From assembly GCA_009691195.1 (NCBI GenBank), contig SHVA01000006.1:1-64000 (forward strand): DNA of 64,000 nt, given 5' to 3'. The stretch comes from Solirubrobacterales bacterium. GTDB lineage: Bacteria > Actinomycetota > Thermoleophilia > Solirubrobacterales > 70-9. Position 1 is the stretch's first letter, and every line of letters starts with the position of its first letter. The notes under the pieces were generated by a model. That model did no database searches, had not been told where the DNA came from, and worked only from the letters and a program-made list of their open reading frames with translations. Positions 1 through 8,809 of this stretch are shown piece after piece. The translations under genes were made by a program, and so were the position numbers.

Positions 1-721
1 AGCGCACGCGCACTCCCGTCTCGATCGTCCCTCCGTGCTCGCGCAACACCGCGGCGAGGGCGTCGGTGATCGAGCGCGATCCCCCTGCGGCCACCGGCCA
101 GCCCGTGCTGTGGCAAGCCGAGATCAGCGCCATTCCCACCGATGAGCTCATCGGCCTGGTCAGGGGGCTGAAGGCGTGCGCGGCCACTCCCCCGAACAGG
201 GCTCTCGCCTGGGGGGAGCTCCAGCGTCGCGCGAGCAGCGACGCCGGCAGCGCTGCGGGCAGGCCGAACCGCGCCAGCCGCAAGGGGTGCTTGGGCACGT
301 GCACGATCGGGCGAAGCAGGTCCTCGTTGAGGGCGTCGAAGCCCTCGGAAGGCGACGCGAACAGGCGTCGCCAGGCGGGGCCGTCGTCGCCGAGGCCCCG
401 CACCGTGTGCTCGATCGAGCGCACCATGACGCCGGCGCTGCCGTCGTCGAGCGGATGGGCGAGGTCCAGCTCGGGCCAGCGCCACTCGAGGCCATGGTCC
501 TCGAGCCCGAGCGAGCGCAGGAAGGGCGAGGCGACGGCCATCGGGTGGACGGCCGAGCATTCGTCGTGGAGGAGCCCCGGGACCGTGAGCTCGCTGCTGC
601 GGGTGCCGCCGCCGATCGTCTCCTCGGCCTCGAGCACCGTGACCCGAACGCCCTCGCGGGCGAGAGCCACCGCGCAGGCCAGCCCGTTGGGGCCCGAGCC
701 GACGACGATCGCGTCGCTCAA
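1..721 (-). CDS. FAD-dependent oxidoreductase, phytoene-desaturase/amine-oxidase type (partial, C-terminus off the edge)
   Basis: About 240 residues are visible. The protein opens with a Rossmann dinucleotide motif, VVGSGPNGLACAVAL, near residues 5-19, and the strand ending VTVLEAEE supplies the acidic residue that normally binds the FAD ribose. An IGGGTRSSEL segment follows, as in CrtI-like and amine-oxidase flavoproteins, which usually run to about 500 residues, so roughly half is missing. The start is TTG at 721-719, overlapping the TGA stop of the DUF3556 gene (TTGA), which implies translational coupling. Family members desaturate carotenoids or oxidise amines and related substrates; nothing visible fixes the substrate. 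Confidence 0.8.
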   Translation of the reverse strand, partial: MSDAIVVGSGPNGLACAVALAREGVRVTVLEAEETIGGGTRSSELTVPGLLHDECSAVHPMAVASPFLRSLGLEDHGLEWRWPELDLAHPLDDGSAGVMVRSIEHTVRGLGDDGPAWRRLFASPSEGFDALNEDLLRPIVHVPKHPLRLARFGLPAALPASLLARRWSSPQARALFGGVAAHAFSPLTRPMSSSVGMALISACHSTGWPVAAGGSRSITDALAAVLREHGGTIETGVRVR

Positions 722-2472
722 GCGCCCGAGGCGGAGGAGCCGCCGCCGGCGGGCCTTCCCGCCACCTCGACTGGGAAGTCCCACGACTCGTCCAGCCAGG
801 GCTGGCGGTTGACCATGTCGGCGACGGCGACCGAGCCCTCCTCGAGCAGGCCGGTGGCGGCGTCGTAGATCCGGTAATGCTGGCGGCCGGAAGCGGCCGC
901 CTCGGACTCGAGCGTGATCACGCGGACATCGCCGGCCGCGAAGCCGCAGCGCTCCTGGACGGCGTCGAGCAGCTGCTTGCCGTGGAAATGGGCGTCGCCG
1001 AAGTTCCAGCCGTTGATGACGTTCGAGATCAGCTCGCCCTCGCGCGCGTCGTAGGCCTCGACGTCGTCGACGGCGTGTGGCAGCAGCCCGTTCAGGGCGC
1101 GCCCGTGCGAGTGCATCGCGCGGAACGCCAGGCCCTTGTTGAGCAGGAACTCGGCCAGCTCGCGGTCGTAGATCTTCGCGACCTGCCCCGCGACCATCTC
1201 GGCCGGCTTGGTGATCTGGGAGTCCAGCTTCTCCTCCGCACCGCTGCCCTTGCGGAACAGCCACTGCGTCGTGGCCCAGTTGCCGGCGTAGTAGCGCATC
1301 GAGGGCAGGAAGGAGATCTTGTCGGGGCGGAAGTTCCCGACGATCGGCAGCAGCACGCAGGTGAGCGCGATCAGCCCGATCAGCAGCGGATCGTCGAGCG
1401 TCGAGAGGGGCACGTCGCCGTAGTGCCCGAAGAGGAAGAGGGTCCCGAAGATCATGAAGATGTTCCACTCCAGCGGCACGGCCAGCGGGAACATCGAGGT
1501 GATGTTGACGTGGAAGAGGATCATCCCGATGACCGCGATCGTTCCGATCGTGCCCTTGTCGGAGAGGATCAGGATCAGCGGCCACCCGAACTCCTGGACG
1601 GTGCCGAAGTGGGCGATGGAGGCAGCCAGCCGCGATGGCCGCATGTCCTCGGGGTAGTCGCGCCAGAGCTTGCGCTTGAGCGACTTCGAGCGGTTCCAGG
1701 GAGCGTTGCTGATCATCACCGAGACGACGAATGGGAAATGGTGGTTCAGCTTCGATGACGCCGCTCCCCACCAGATGAAGACGAAGATGAACTGCCAGGC
1801 GACGATCCACTGGTCCACCGGGAACAGGCCGACCGCCAGCATCGTGCCGTAGATCTCGGGGCGGGCGCCGAGGAACGAGACCTTGTCACGCAGGCCGAGC
1901 AGCGCCAGCAGGCCGAGCAGCACGGCGATGCCCTCCGGGGGCAGCCGCCCGGCCCCGAGGCCGGCCGCGTCCGAGCCGGAGGCGGCGAGCAGGAAGATGG
2001 CCGAGGCGAGCACGCCGGCGTAGAGGAGGGCGTCGGCCACGGTACGCCGGGAGCCTCGGGTGAACGGCACCTTGTCGGGCCACGGCGGCAGCCGGATCGT
2101 GCCCGGTCGCAGCCAGTAGAGCGCCCCCCCTATCGGCGGCTTGAAGCGGAAGCTGAGGGGCATCGATCCCGCCCCGAGACCGAGGATCTCCCACAACAGC
2201 GTCCAGACCGCGAACTTCTGGAACACGATCGGCTGCGTCCACCAGTCCCCGATCTCGGTGAGGCTGCCCAGCCCCGGCGTCAGCGAGATCACGAAGAGGG
2301 CGCCGAGGGTGAAGACGACGAGCTTGACCGTGTAGAGGAGATAGACGGCGGAGGGCGATCCGAACCCGTTCAGGCCCCAGTCCTGGACCAGAGGCTTCAG
2401 CCGGGTCAGATGCGGCTTGGTCTTCCACTCCTCGAGCTCGAACGGCGGCGGTGGGGGCGTGAGGAATCCCAT
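718..2472 (-). CDS. DUF3556 family multi-pass membrane protein
   Basis: A 584-residue protein starting with a proline-rich N-terminus (MGFLTPPPPPFELEEW) followed by a long hydrophobic region. The first membrane segment is near residues 41-65 and several more lie before about residue 380. A soluble C-terminal part of roughly 200 residues follows. I recognise the N-terminal pattern as DUF3556, found mainly in Actinobacteria and of unknown function. The ORF extends upstream to 2652, but the extension looks like shadow sequence; ATG at 2472 has a TATTGT hexamer 9 nt upstream. It overlaps the downstream FAD oxidoreductase by 4 nt, suggesting the two act together at the membrane. Confidence 0.75.
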   Translation of the reverse strand: MGFLTPPPPPFELEEWKTKPHLTRLKPLVQDWGLNGFGSPSAVYLLYTVKLVVFTLGALFVISLTPGLGSLTEIGDWWTQPIVFQKFAVWTLLWEILGLGAGSMPLSFRFKPPIGGALYWLRPGTIRLPPWPDKVPFTRGSRRTVADALLYAGVLASAIFLLAASGSDAAGLGAGRLPPEGIAVLLGLLALLGLRDKVSFLGARPEIYGTMLAVGLFPVDQWIVAWQFIFVFIWWGAASSKLNHHFPFVVSVMISNAPWNRSKSLKRKLWRDYPEDMRPSRLAASIAHFGTVQEFGWPLILILSDKGTIGTIAVIGMILFHVNITSMFPLAVPLEWNIFMIFGTLFLFGHYGDVPLSTLDDPLLIGLIALTCVLLPIVGNFRPDKISFLPSMRYYAGNWATTQWLFRKGSGAEEKLDSQITKPAEMVAGQVAKIYDRELAEFLLNKGLAFRAMHSHGRALNGLLPHAVDDVEAYDAREGELISNVINGWNFGDAHFHGKQLLDAVQERCGFAAGDVRVITLESEAAASGRQHYRIYDAATGLLEEGSVAVADMVNRQPWLDESWDFPVEVAGRPAGGGSSASGA

Positions 2473-2664
2473 TCCCCGCGCACAATAACCCGCTCGATGG
2501 GCCGAGCCTACCCGGAGGCCGAGCGGAGGAAGGTCCCGATCAGGGCCGAGAGCGGTAGCGCCCGGCAGGAGTGCCTGGACGTCGTCGCCGGCGCCGGCTG
2601 GGCCCGGAGTCCTCGCCGGAAGCGGCCTTGGCGCCCGCGCCGCACGGATCAAGGTCGTCTCGGC

Positions 2665-3090
2665 TCAAAGGCCCTCCGCGGCGGCCTTGGCGAGCTGCTG
2701 CAGGTTCAGGCGAGCCGACTCCGGCTCGAGCGGGATGTCGTAGGCGCGGTAGATGGGGCTTTCTGCCGCCCTCAGGAGCCGACTGGTCATCGCCACACCG
2801 CGGGCGTTGACCGGACCCGAGCCGTCCAGCCGCGCGGCCAGCTCGAGCAGCGGCACCTGCGCCGCCCCGATCGCCTCCCTGTTGAGAAAGAGGGCGGCGG
2901 TGAACTCGTAGTCCAGCGGGGATGAGGCTCGCTGGACGACGTCCTCGAGTTGCCTCGCGAGGGCACGGCGGCTCTTTCCGGCCACCAGCTCCTCGGCCCG
3001 GGTGGCGAGCGCGCGGTTGGCGCCCGGCGGGGCGCCGGCGGCGAGCCTGTCGTCAAGGGAGGCGCCTCTCAGCATCGTTCTCAGCCGCAT
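2665..3090 (-). CDS. small hypothetical protein
   Basis: A 141-residue, mostly helical protein from ATG at 3090 (an in-frame start 12 codons earlier is possible). It has no membrane segment, cysteines or motif I can name. It is rich in Ala, Arg and Leu, with runs such as RRALARQLEDVV and LEPESARLNLQQLAKA. Its coding look, and its position upstream of the DUF3556 gene on the same strand and divergent from corA, support a real gene. A 192-nt gap separates it from DUF3556, so cotranscription is not certain. Function unknown. Confidence 0.5.
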   Translation of the reverse strand: MRLRTMLRGASLDDRLAAGAPPGANRALATRAEELVAGKSRRALARQLEDVVQRASSPLDYEFTAALFLNREAIGAAQVPLLELAARLDGSGPVNARGVAMTSRLLRAAESPIYRAYDIPLEPESARLNLQQLAKAAAEGL

Positions 3091-3197
3091 GGGAGGGATT
3101 GTCGCCGTTGGCGGCGCGACGGGCAAGCTGGCTGGACGTTCGCGTTCGCGGGGAGGAGGGGCGCCTCGCGGGGTGAACGGAGAGGCGGAGTCCCGAG

Positions 3198-4172
3198 ATG
3201 GTCATCGATTGCGCCCACTACAAGCAAGGAGTCCGTCTGAACGAGGCGGCCCTCGGCCTGGACGAGGCGTCGACCTGCGTCAGGGGAGACGACGAGTTCG
3301 TTTGGCTGGGCGTCCACGACCCGGCGCCCGAGCTGCTCGCCGAGATCCAGCGGCGCTTTGACCTCCATGACCTCGCGATCGAGGACGCCGCACGGGCCCA
3401 CCAGCGCCCCAAGCTCGAGGATTACGAGGGCCACTACTTCGTTGTGCTGAAGACCGCGCACTACGACCAGGAGCGCGAGGAGGTCGAGTTCGGCGAGATC
3501 CACATCTTCCTCAGCGCCAGCTTCGTGATCGTGGTCCGGCACGGAATCGGAAGCGAGCTCGGACCGGCCCGCAAGCGGATGGAGGCACGCCCGGACCTGC
3601 TCGCGGAGGGCCCCGCAGCGGCCTTCTGGGCGATCATCGACAAGGTGGTGGATGACTACGAGCCGGTGGTGGAGGGGATCGACGAGGACATCGAGGAGGT
3701 CGAGGAAGATGTCTTCGACGACGCCAACCCCGCGCCGACCAAGCGGATCTACGGCCTCAAGCGCGAGGTGCTCGAGTTTCACCGCGCGACCTTCCCGCTG
3801 CTCGGGCCGCTGGAGGTGCTGGAGCGCGGCGCCTTCGAGCAGGTCTCCGAGGAGCTGCGCCGCCACTTCCGCGACGTCGCCGACCACGCCCGCCGGGTTG
3901 ATGAGCAGGTCAGCTCCCAGCGGGAGCTGCTGACCAGCGTGCTCGAGGCCAACCTGGCGTTGGTCAGCGTCAACCAGAACAACGTGATCAAGCAGATCTC
4001 AAGCTACGCCGCGATCATCGCGGTGCCCACCTACATCGCCAGCGTCTATGGCATGAACTTCGAGCACATGCCCGAGCTCTCATCGCGGATCGGCTACCCC
4101 CTCAGCCTGCTGGTGATGGGCCTCTCTGTGATCGCGCTGACCAGGTTCTTCAAGCGGATCGGCTGGTTGTAG
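3198..4172 (+). CDS. corA: CorA-type magnesium/cobalt transporter
   Basis: A 324-residue protein with the CorA layout: an N-terminal alpha/beta cytosolic domain, a long helical stalk (about residues 140-260, with an acidic run EDIEEVEEDVFDD) and two C-terminal membrane helices. The first helix ends in YGMNFEHMPEL, which carries the GMN selectivity signature. The protein ends in a short basic tail after the second helix, as usual. CorA forms a pentameric divalent-cation channel in the inner membrane. It is transcribed away from the unknown minus-strand gene and precedes the CtaG-like gene by 23 nt. ATG 3198 follows a purine-rich GGCGGAG. Confidence 0.93.
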   Translation: MVIDCAHYKQGVRLNEAALGLDEASTCVRGDDEFVWLGVHDPAPELLAEIQRRFDLHDLAIEDAARAHQRPKLEDYEGHYFVVLKTAHYDQEREEVEFGEIHIFLSASFVIVVRHGIGSELGPARKRMEARPDLLAEGPAAAFWAIIDKVVDDYEPVVEGIDEDIEEVEEDVFDDANPAPTKRIYGLKREVLEFHRATFPLLGPLEVLERGAFEQVSEELRRHFRDVADHARRVDEQVSSQRELLTSVLEANLALVSVNQNNVIKQISSYAAIIAVPTYIASVYGMNFEHMPELSSRIGYPLSLLVMGLSVIALTRFFKRIGWL

Positions 4173-4195
4173 CGCTCGGTTACGCTGATCGGGCG

Positions 4196-5092
4196 ATGAG
4201 CCTCCAGCTCGCCCACGTCGCGGAGGGCCCGTTCGAGCCGCTCCAGGTCGCCGCAATCACCCTGGTCGCGACGGCCTACCTGCTGCGCTCGCGGACGCTC
4301 TCCGCCGAGGGCCGGTCGCTGCCGGCCTGGCGGATCGCCTGCTTCGCCGCAGGCCTCGGGCTGATCACAGCCGGGCTGGTCACGCCGCTCGCTCACTTGG
4401 GCGGCGAGCTCCTGCTCGCCCACATGGCGCAGCACCTGGTGATGGCCGACCTGGGCGCGGGGCTGCTGGTGCTGGGGCTGACCGGGCCGCTGCTCCAGCC
4501 CCTGCTTGCGATCAGCTGGCTCGGCTGGCTGCGGAAGCTGACCCACCCCCTGATCGCCTTCCCGCTGTGGGCGGCCAACCTCTACATATGGCACCTGCCG
4601 GTGCTCTACCAGGCGACGCTGACCAGCGAGCCCCTCCACGCGCTCCAGCACAGCTGCTTCATCGGCTTTGGGGTGCTGATGTGGATGCCGCTGCTCGGGC
4701 CGCTGCCGAAGCCGAGCTGGTTCGGGCTGACCGCGAAGATCGGCTACGTCGTCGCCGTGCGGCTGGCGGGCACGGTCCTGGGCAACGTCTTCATGTGGTC
4801 GGGCAACGTCTTCTACCCCGACTACGCACCCGGTGAGCGCTACTGGGGGATCTCGCCGCTGAGCGATCAGGGCACGGCCGGGGTGATCATGACCGTGGAG
4901 GGCGGGCTCGTCACCCTCGGCGTGCTCGCCTGGCTCTTCCTCGTCTGGGCCCAGCAGGACACCGAGCGCCAACGCCTGCTCGACCTCGCCGACCAGCGCG
5001 GCGTCGCGCTGGACCAGGATCGCGCCGGGCGCGCGGTCGCCGCCGGGCAGGGGGGGCGACTGGAGAAGCGCCTGCGCGAGGACCGGGCGTGA
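4196..5092 (+). CDS. ctaG: CtaG-like cytochrome c oxidase assembly protein
   Basis: A 298-residue polytopic membrane protein with about seven hydrophobic segments and membrane-embedded histidines (HLGGELLLAHMAQHLVM, NLYIWHLPVLYQ, LQHSCFIGFG). This pattern fits the caa3-type CtaG family, thought to help deliver copper to cytochrome oxidase; the copper role is family knowledge. The C-terminus is a charged cytosolic tail. ATG 4196 lies 9 nt after a TACGCT hexamer, consistent with its own near-leaderless promoter despite the short gap from corA. It overlaps the next gene by 4 nt (GTGA). No oxidase subunits are in the window. Confidence 0.82.
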   Translation: MSLQLAHVAEGPFEPLQVAAITLVATAYLLRSRTLSAEGRSLPAWRIACFAAGLGLITAGLVTPLAHLGGELLLAHMAQHLVMADLGAGLLVLGLTGPLLQPLLAISWLGWLRKLTHPLIAFPLWAANLYIWHLPVLYQATLTSEPLHALQHSCFIGFGVLMWMPLLGPLPKPSWFGLTAKIGYVVAVRLAGTVLGNVFMWSGNVFYPDYAPGERYWGISPLSDQGTAGVIMTVEGGLVTLGVLAWLFLVWAQQDTERQRLLDLADQRGVALDQDRAGRAVAAGQGGRLEKRLREDRA

Positions 5093-6582
5093 ATCGAGGC
5101 TTCCTCTACGTGCTCGTCTTCGTGGTCGGGATGGCGAGCCTCGGGGTCGAGATCGCCGCCGCCCGCCTGATGGCGCCGTTCTTCGGCGCCTCGACCATCG
5201 TCTGGGCGAACACGATCGGCGTCGTCCTGGTTTCGCTCTCGATCGGCTACTGGCTTGGGGGGCGCCTCGGCGACCGCCACCCGAACATGCGCGGACTCTG
5301 CCTGCTGGCCCTGGCGGCGGCGGCGCTGCTGGCGGTCGTCCCGTTCGCCGCCAAGCCCTTCTTCGAGGTCTCGGTGGACGCGCTCGACGAGATCTCCGCC
5401 GGCGCCTTCGTCGGCTCGCTGGGCGGGGTGCTGGTACTGATCTCGGTCCCGGTGGTCCTGCTCGGCGCCTGCTCGCCGTGGGCGATCCGGCTCGCCGTGG
5501 ACGACGTCGAGCACGCCGGCACCGTCGCCGGGCGCCTCTACGCGATCTCGACCGCCGGGTCGCTGCTGGGGACGATGGCCTCGGCCCTGGTCCTGATCCC
5601 GTTCATCGGCACCCAGCGAACGTTCCTCTGCTTCGCCCTGCTGCTTGCGCTCACGGCCACCGCCGGCCTGGGTTGGCGCTATCTGGCGGTGCCCGTGGTG
5701 TTGGCGGGCGTGATCGCGATCCCGATCGGCACCGTCAAGGCCACCGATGCGGGGGACAGCGTCCTCTGGGAGGAGGAGACGGAGGTCCAGTACGCCCGGG
5801 TGGTCGAGGAAGCCGACGGGGACCGGCGCCTGGAGTTGAACGAGGGCGTCGTGGAGCACTCCCACTACCGTCCCGGAAGCTTCCTCACGGGCAACTATTG
5901 GGATGGGCTCCTGGTGCTGCCGCTGGCCGCGCTGGAGAGGCCTCCGCGGCGGATCGCGATCCTCGGCAACGCGGCGGGGACCGCGGAGCGGGGCTATGGC
6001 CACTTCTACCCCGGGGCTGAGGTTGATGGAGTCGAGATTGACGGGCAGCTGACGGACGTCGGGGAGCGCTACTTCGGACTCGAGCTGAATGACCGGCTCC
6101 GGGCCCACACCGAGGACGCCCGCCCCTGGCTGCAGCGCTCCAGTGGCGACTTCGACCTGATCGTCGTGGACGCCTACCGCCAGCCCTACATCCCCTTCTA
6201 TCTGACGACCAGGGAGTTCTTCGAGCTGGCGCGCGAGCGGCTGGCCCCGGGCGGCGTGGTGGTGGTCAACGTCGGCCACCCCGAGGACAACGACGATCTC
6301 GAGAAGGTCGTGGGCGCGACAATGGCCGAGGTCTTCGAGACCGTGGTCAGGGACCCGGTCAAGGACGAGAACTCCCTGCTGCTCGGGGCCGAGGGCGAGG
6401 CCTCGAGCAAGCGGCTGCTGGCCAACCGGCGGCTGCTGCCGCCCGAGCTGCACAACCAGGCTGCGATAGAGGCGGCGAGGCTGGAGCCGAGGCTTGCCGG
6501 CGGCGAGGTCTACAGCGACGATCGCGCGCCGGTCGAGTGGCTGATCGACCGCTCGATTCTCGGCTACGCTTCCGGCGACTGA
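5089..6582 (+). CDS. fused membrane domain + spermidine/spermine-synthase-like protein
   Basis: A 497-residue protein in two parts. Residues 1 to about 220 are hydrophobic, with about seven membrane segments (start RGFLYVLVFVVGMASLGVEI). The C-terminal part has the class I methyltransferase-type fold of polyamine synthases: ILGNAAGT, an acidic strand end (VDGVEID), then DLIVVDAYRQPYIPFYL in the position of the aminopropyl-transfer loop. Such fusions are annotated as fused MFS/spermidine synthases; whether they make polyamines is often unproven. Its GTG start overlaps the ctaG-like stop. It may transfer an aminopropyl or methyl group to a membrane substrate. Confidence 0.78.
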   Translation: MNRGFLYVLVFVVGMASLGVEIAAARLMAPFFGASTIVWANTIGVVLVSLSIGYWLGGRLGDRHPNMRGLCLLALAAAALLAVVPFAAKPFFEVSVDALDEISAGAFVGSLGGVLVLISVPVVLLGACSPWAIRLAVDDVEHAGTVAGRLYAISTAGSLLGTMASALVLIPFIGTQRTFLCFALLLALTATAGLGWRYLAVPVVLAGVIAIPIGTVKATDAGDSVLWEEETEVQYARVVEEADGDRRLELNEGVVEHSHYRPGSFLTGNYWDGLLVLPLAALERPPRRIAILGNAAGTAERGYGHFYPGAEVDGVEIDGQLTDVGERYFGLELNDRLRAHTEDARPWLQRSSGDFDLIVVDAYRQPYIPFYLTTREFFELARERLAPGGVVVVNVGHPEDNDDLEKVVGATMAEVFETVVRDPVKDENSLLLGAEGEASSKRLLANRRLLPPELHNQAAIEAARLEPRLAGGEVYSDDRAPVEWLIDRSILGYASGD

Positions 6583-6762
6583 GGTTTCCGGCCTGTCAGC
6601 CGGGAGCGCAGGCGCCGCGTCCCGTAGGCGACCAACCCGGCCCCCAGCGCGCAGAGGTCGATCGCGAACGACCAGGCGCGCCCGGGAGGGCCGGTCAGAG
6701 CCCATGCGCCCAGCCGCCGGGAGCGCGAGTCGCGAAGGCGCTGCTCTAAGGTCTCGGCCTCG

Positions 6763-8163
6763 ATGAAGACGACGGTAAACGAGCTTCCCGACTCCCGCAT
6801 CCGCGTCGAGGCCGAGGTCGAGGCCCCCGATGTGGAGGTCCGCATGCGCCAGACCGCCGAGGCGCTCAGCAAGGAGATGAAGATCCCGGGCTTCCGCCAG
6901 GGCAAGGTGCCGCCGGAGATGGTGATCCAGAGGCTCGGCCGCGAGTCTGTGCTGAAGCAGACGCTCGAGTCATCCCTGGCCGACTGGTACGAGGGGGCGC
7001 TGCTCGACGCCGCGGTAGAGCCTGTCGGGAGCCCCGAGCTGAACGTCGCGGACTTTCCCGACGAGGGCGGACCGCTGCGCTTCACGATCGAGGTGGGGGT
7101 CCGGCCCAAGGCCGAACTCGGCGAGTACCGGGGCCTCGACGTCGGTCGCGAGAGCACCGAGGTCCCCGCCGACGCCGTGGACGCGGAGCTCGAGCGGCTG
7201 CGGGAGGGCTTCGCGAGCCTCAATACGGTCGAGCGGGCGGCGAGCGAGGGCGACGTGGTCCTGATCGACTATCGCGGCGAGGTGGACGGCGAGCCGTTCG
7301 AGGGTGGCGAAGCGCGGGACTACCTGCTGGAGCTGGGCGCCGGGCGGGTGCTCGAGGACTTCGAGAAGGCGCTCGAGGGCGCCTCCGCAGGGGACGAGCG
7401 CAAGGCGAGCGTGACCTTCCCCGACGACTACCAGGCCGAGGAGATGGCCGGCAAGACGGCCGAGTTCACGATCAGCGCCAAGGAGGTCCGCGAGAAGGAG
7501 TTGCCCGAGCTCGACGACGACTTCGCCTCCGAGGCCTCCGAGTTCGACACCCTCGAGGAGCTTCGGGGCCAGATCGAGTCGCAGCTGGCCGAGGTCCTCG
7601 ACCGCCAGGCGGTCGAGCGCTTCCGCGAGGCAGCGCTAGACGCCGCCGCCGACAACTCCACGGTCGAGCTGCCCGAGCCGATCGTCGCCGCCCGCGCCGA
7701 GGAGGGCTGGGAGCGGCTCGAGCGTCAGATCCGAGAGCAGGGCATGGAGCCCGAGGCCTATCTCCAGATGCAGGGCAAGACGCGGGAGGAGGCGATCGCC
7801 GAGGCCAAGCCGGGCGCCGAGAAGGCGCTCCGCCGCGAGGCGACCCTCGCCGCCGTGGCCGAGGCCGAGGAGATCGAGGTGACCGAGGACGAGATGCTCG
7901 AGGCGCTCCAGATCCCGCCGGGGCACGAGGACCACGGACACCCCGAGCCCGCGGACGCGCTCGCCGAGTTGCGCCGCAGCGGGCGCGAGGGGCTGCTCCA
8001 GCAGGACCTGAGGATGCGCCGCGCGATGGAGCTGATCGCCGAGGAGGCGAACCCGATCCCGCTCAAGCAGGCCGAGGCTCGCGAGAAGATCTGGACCCCT
8101 GAGAAGGAGAAGGAGCGCGAAGCAGAGGAGTCCGCCGGTCTCTGGACGCCGGGCAGCGACTAG
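6763..8163 (+). CDS. tig: trigger factor, ribosome-associated chaperone/prolyl isomerase
   Basis: A 466-residue protein. The N-terminal ribosome-binding domain carries the signature GFRQGKVP near residues 45-52. An FKBP-like PPIase domain follows (about 155-240, with VVLIDYRGEVDGEPFEGG), then a long helical C-terminal chaperone domain. The end is an acidic/basic tail somewhat longer than usual. Trigger factor binds L23 at the exit tunnel and folds nascent chains. In many bacteria tig sits just before clpP-clpX; here the accessory ligase cluster is inserted between them. The stop TAG (8161-8163) directly borders the next ORF, which has no normal start. Confidence 0.95.
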   Translation: MKTTVNELPDSRIRVEAEVEAPDVEVRMRQTAEALSKEMKIPGFRQGKVPPEMVIQRLGRESVLKQTLESSLADWYEGALLDAAVEPVGSPELNVADFPDEGGPLRFTIEVGVRPKAELGEYRGLDVGRESTEVPADAVDAELERLREGFASLNTVERAASEGDVVLIDYRGEVDGEPFEGGEARDYLLELGAGRVLEDFEKALEGASAGDERKASVTFPDDYQAEEMAGKTAEFTISAKEVREKELPELDDDFASEASEFDTLEELRGQIESQLAEVLDRQAVERFREAALDAAADNSTVELPEPIVAARAEEGWERLERQIREQGMEPEAYLQMQGKTREEAIAEAKPGAEKALRREATLAAVAEAEEIEVTEDEMLEALQIPPGHEDHGHPEPADALAELRRSGREGLLQQDLRMRRAMELIAEEANPIPLKQAEAREKIWTPEKEKEREAEESAGLWTPGSD

Positions 8164-8809
8164 CTGTCTCCGCGAGGTACTCCGCACCGAGGGCGCGGGC
8201 GGCGTCTGGCGGCGTGGGCTGGGCGTCACCGTCTACCGGCGGCTGCTGTTCGTCGCCCGCGAGATCGACGCCTCGCCGCCGGTTGAGGAGGATGAAGCGC
8301 CGGGGCTGTCCCTGGAGCAGCTGACGCCCGAGCTGCTCGGCGAGTACGCGCGGCTGCGGCCAGAGGTTTCGGCCGAGGAGACGCGGGGTCGTCTGGAGCG
8401 CGGCCAGAGCTGCCTGCTCACGCGCCAGGGGGACGAGATCATCTCGGCCCGCTGGTACTCGAGCGGGCGCGCCGAGATTCCGTACTTCGGGCTCTCGTTC
8501 GAGCTCGGCGAGGGCGTCGCCTACGTCTATGACGTCTACACGGCCCCGGCGGCGCGCGGACAGAGCATCAGCGGGACCACGCGGCTTCGCTACGAGGCCC
8601 TGCTGCGCGAGCGGGGAGCGCGTTCCCTGCTCGGGACCGTGATGCCGGGCAACGCAGCCGGGCTCGGCCTGGTCCGGGGCGCGGGCTACCGGCCGGTCGG
8701 CACCGTCGGTTGCCTGCGGCTCGGCTCCGCCCGGCTGCCGGTTCGCCGCCGGCTGCCGAGTGCCTACCTCGGCTCAGCGACCCGGTTGCACGTCACCGAG
8801 ACCTTCTAG
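8162..8809 (+). CDS. GNAT-like N-acetyltransferase ORF without a canonical start codon
   Basis: The frame opens at 8036 and runs to TAG at 8807-8809, with coding-like composition from the tig stop onward (about 215 residues). The C-terminal half looks like a GNAT fold: YVYDVYTAPAARGQSI in the acetyl-CoA-binding position, then a strand/helix pair ending LGLVRGAGYRPVGT. There is no in-frame ATG, GTG or TTG before the last quarter of the ORF. Only CTG at 8099 and 8219 could be near-cognate starts. It overlaps the convergent asnB by 4 nt. It may use a rare start, contain a sequence error, or be decayed at the 5' end; the coordinate given is where coding-like sequence begins. Confidence 0.55.
   Translation, partial: SCLREVLRTEGAGGVWRRGLGVTVYRRLLFVAREIDASPPVEEDEAPGLSLEQLTPELLGEYARLRPEVSAEETRGRLERGQSCLLTRQGDEIISARWYSSGRAEIPYFGLSFELGEGVAYVYDVYTAPAARGQSISGTTRLRYEALLRERGARSLLGTVMPGNAAGLGLVRGAGYRPVGTVGCLRLGSARLPVRRRLPSAYLGSATRLHVTETF

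Noticed and set aside
6564-6740. Minus-strand ORF of about 50 residues with one hydrophobic span, between the spermidine-synthase-like gene and tig
   Set aside because: It contains AWSFAIDLCALGAGLVAYG and a basic end, but has no ATG, GTG or TTG in that spacer; only an ORF running antisense into tig would start it. Kept as a doubtful small protein.
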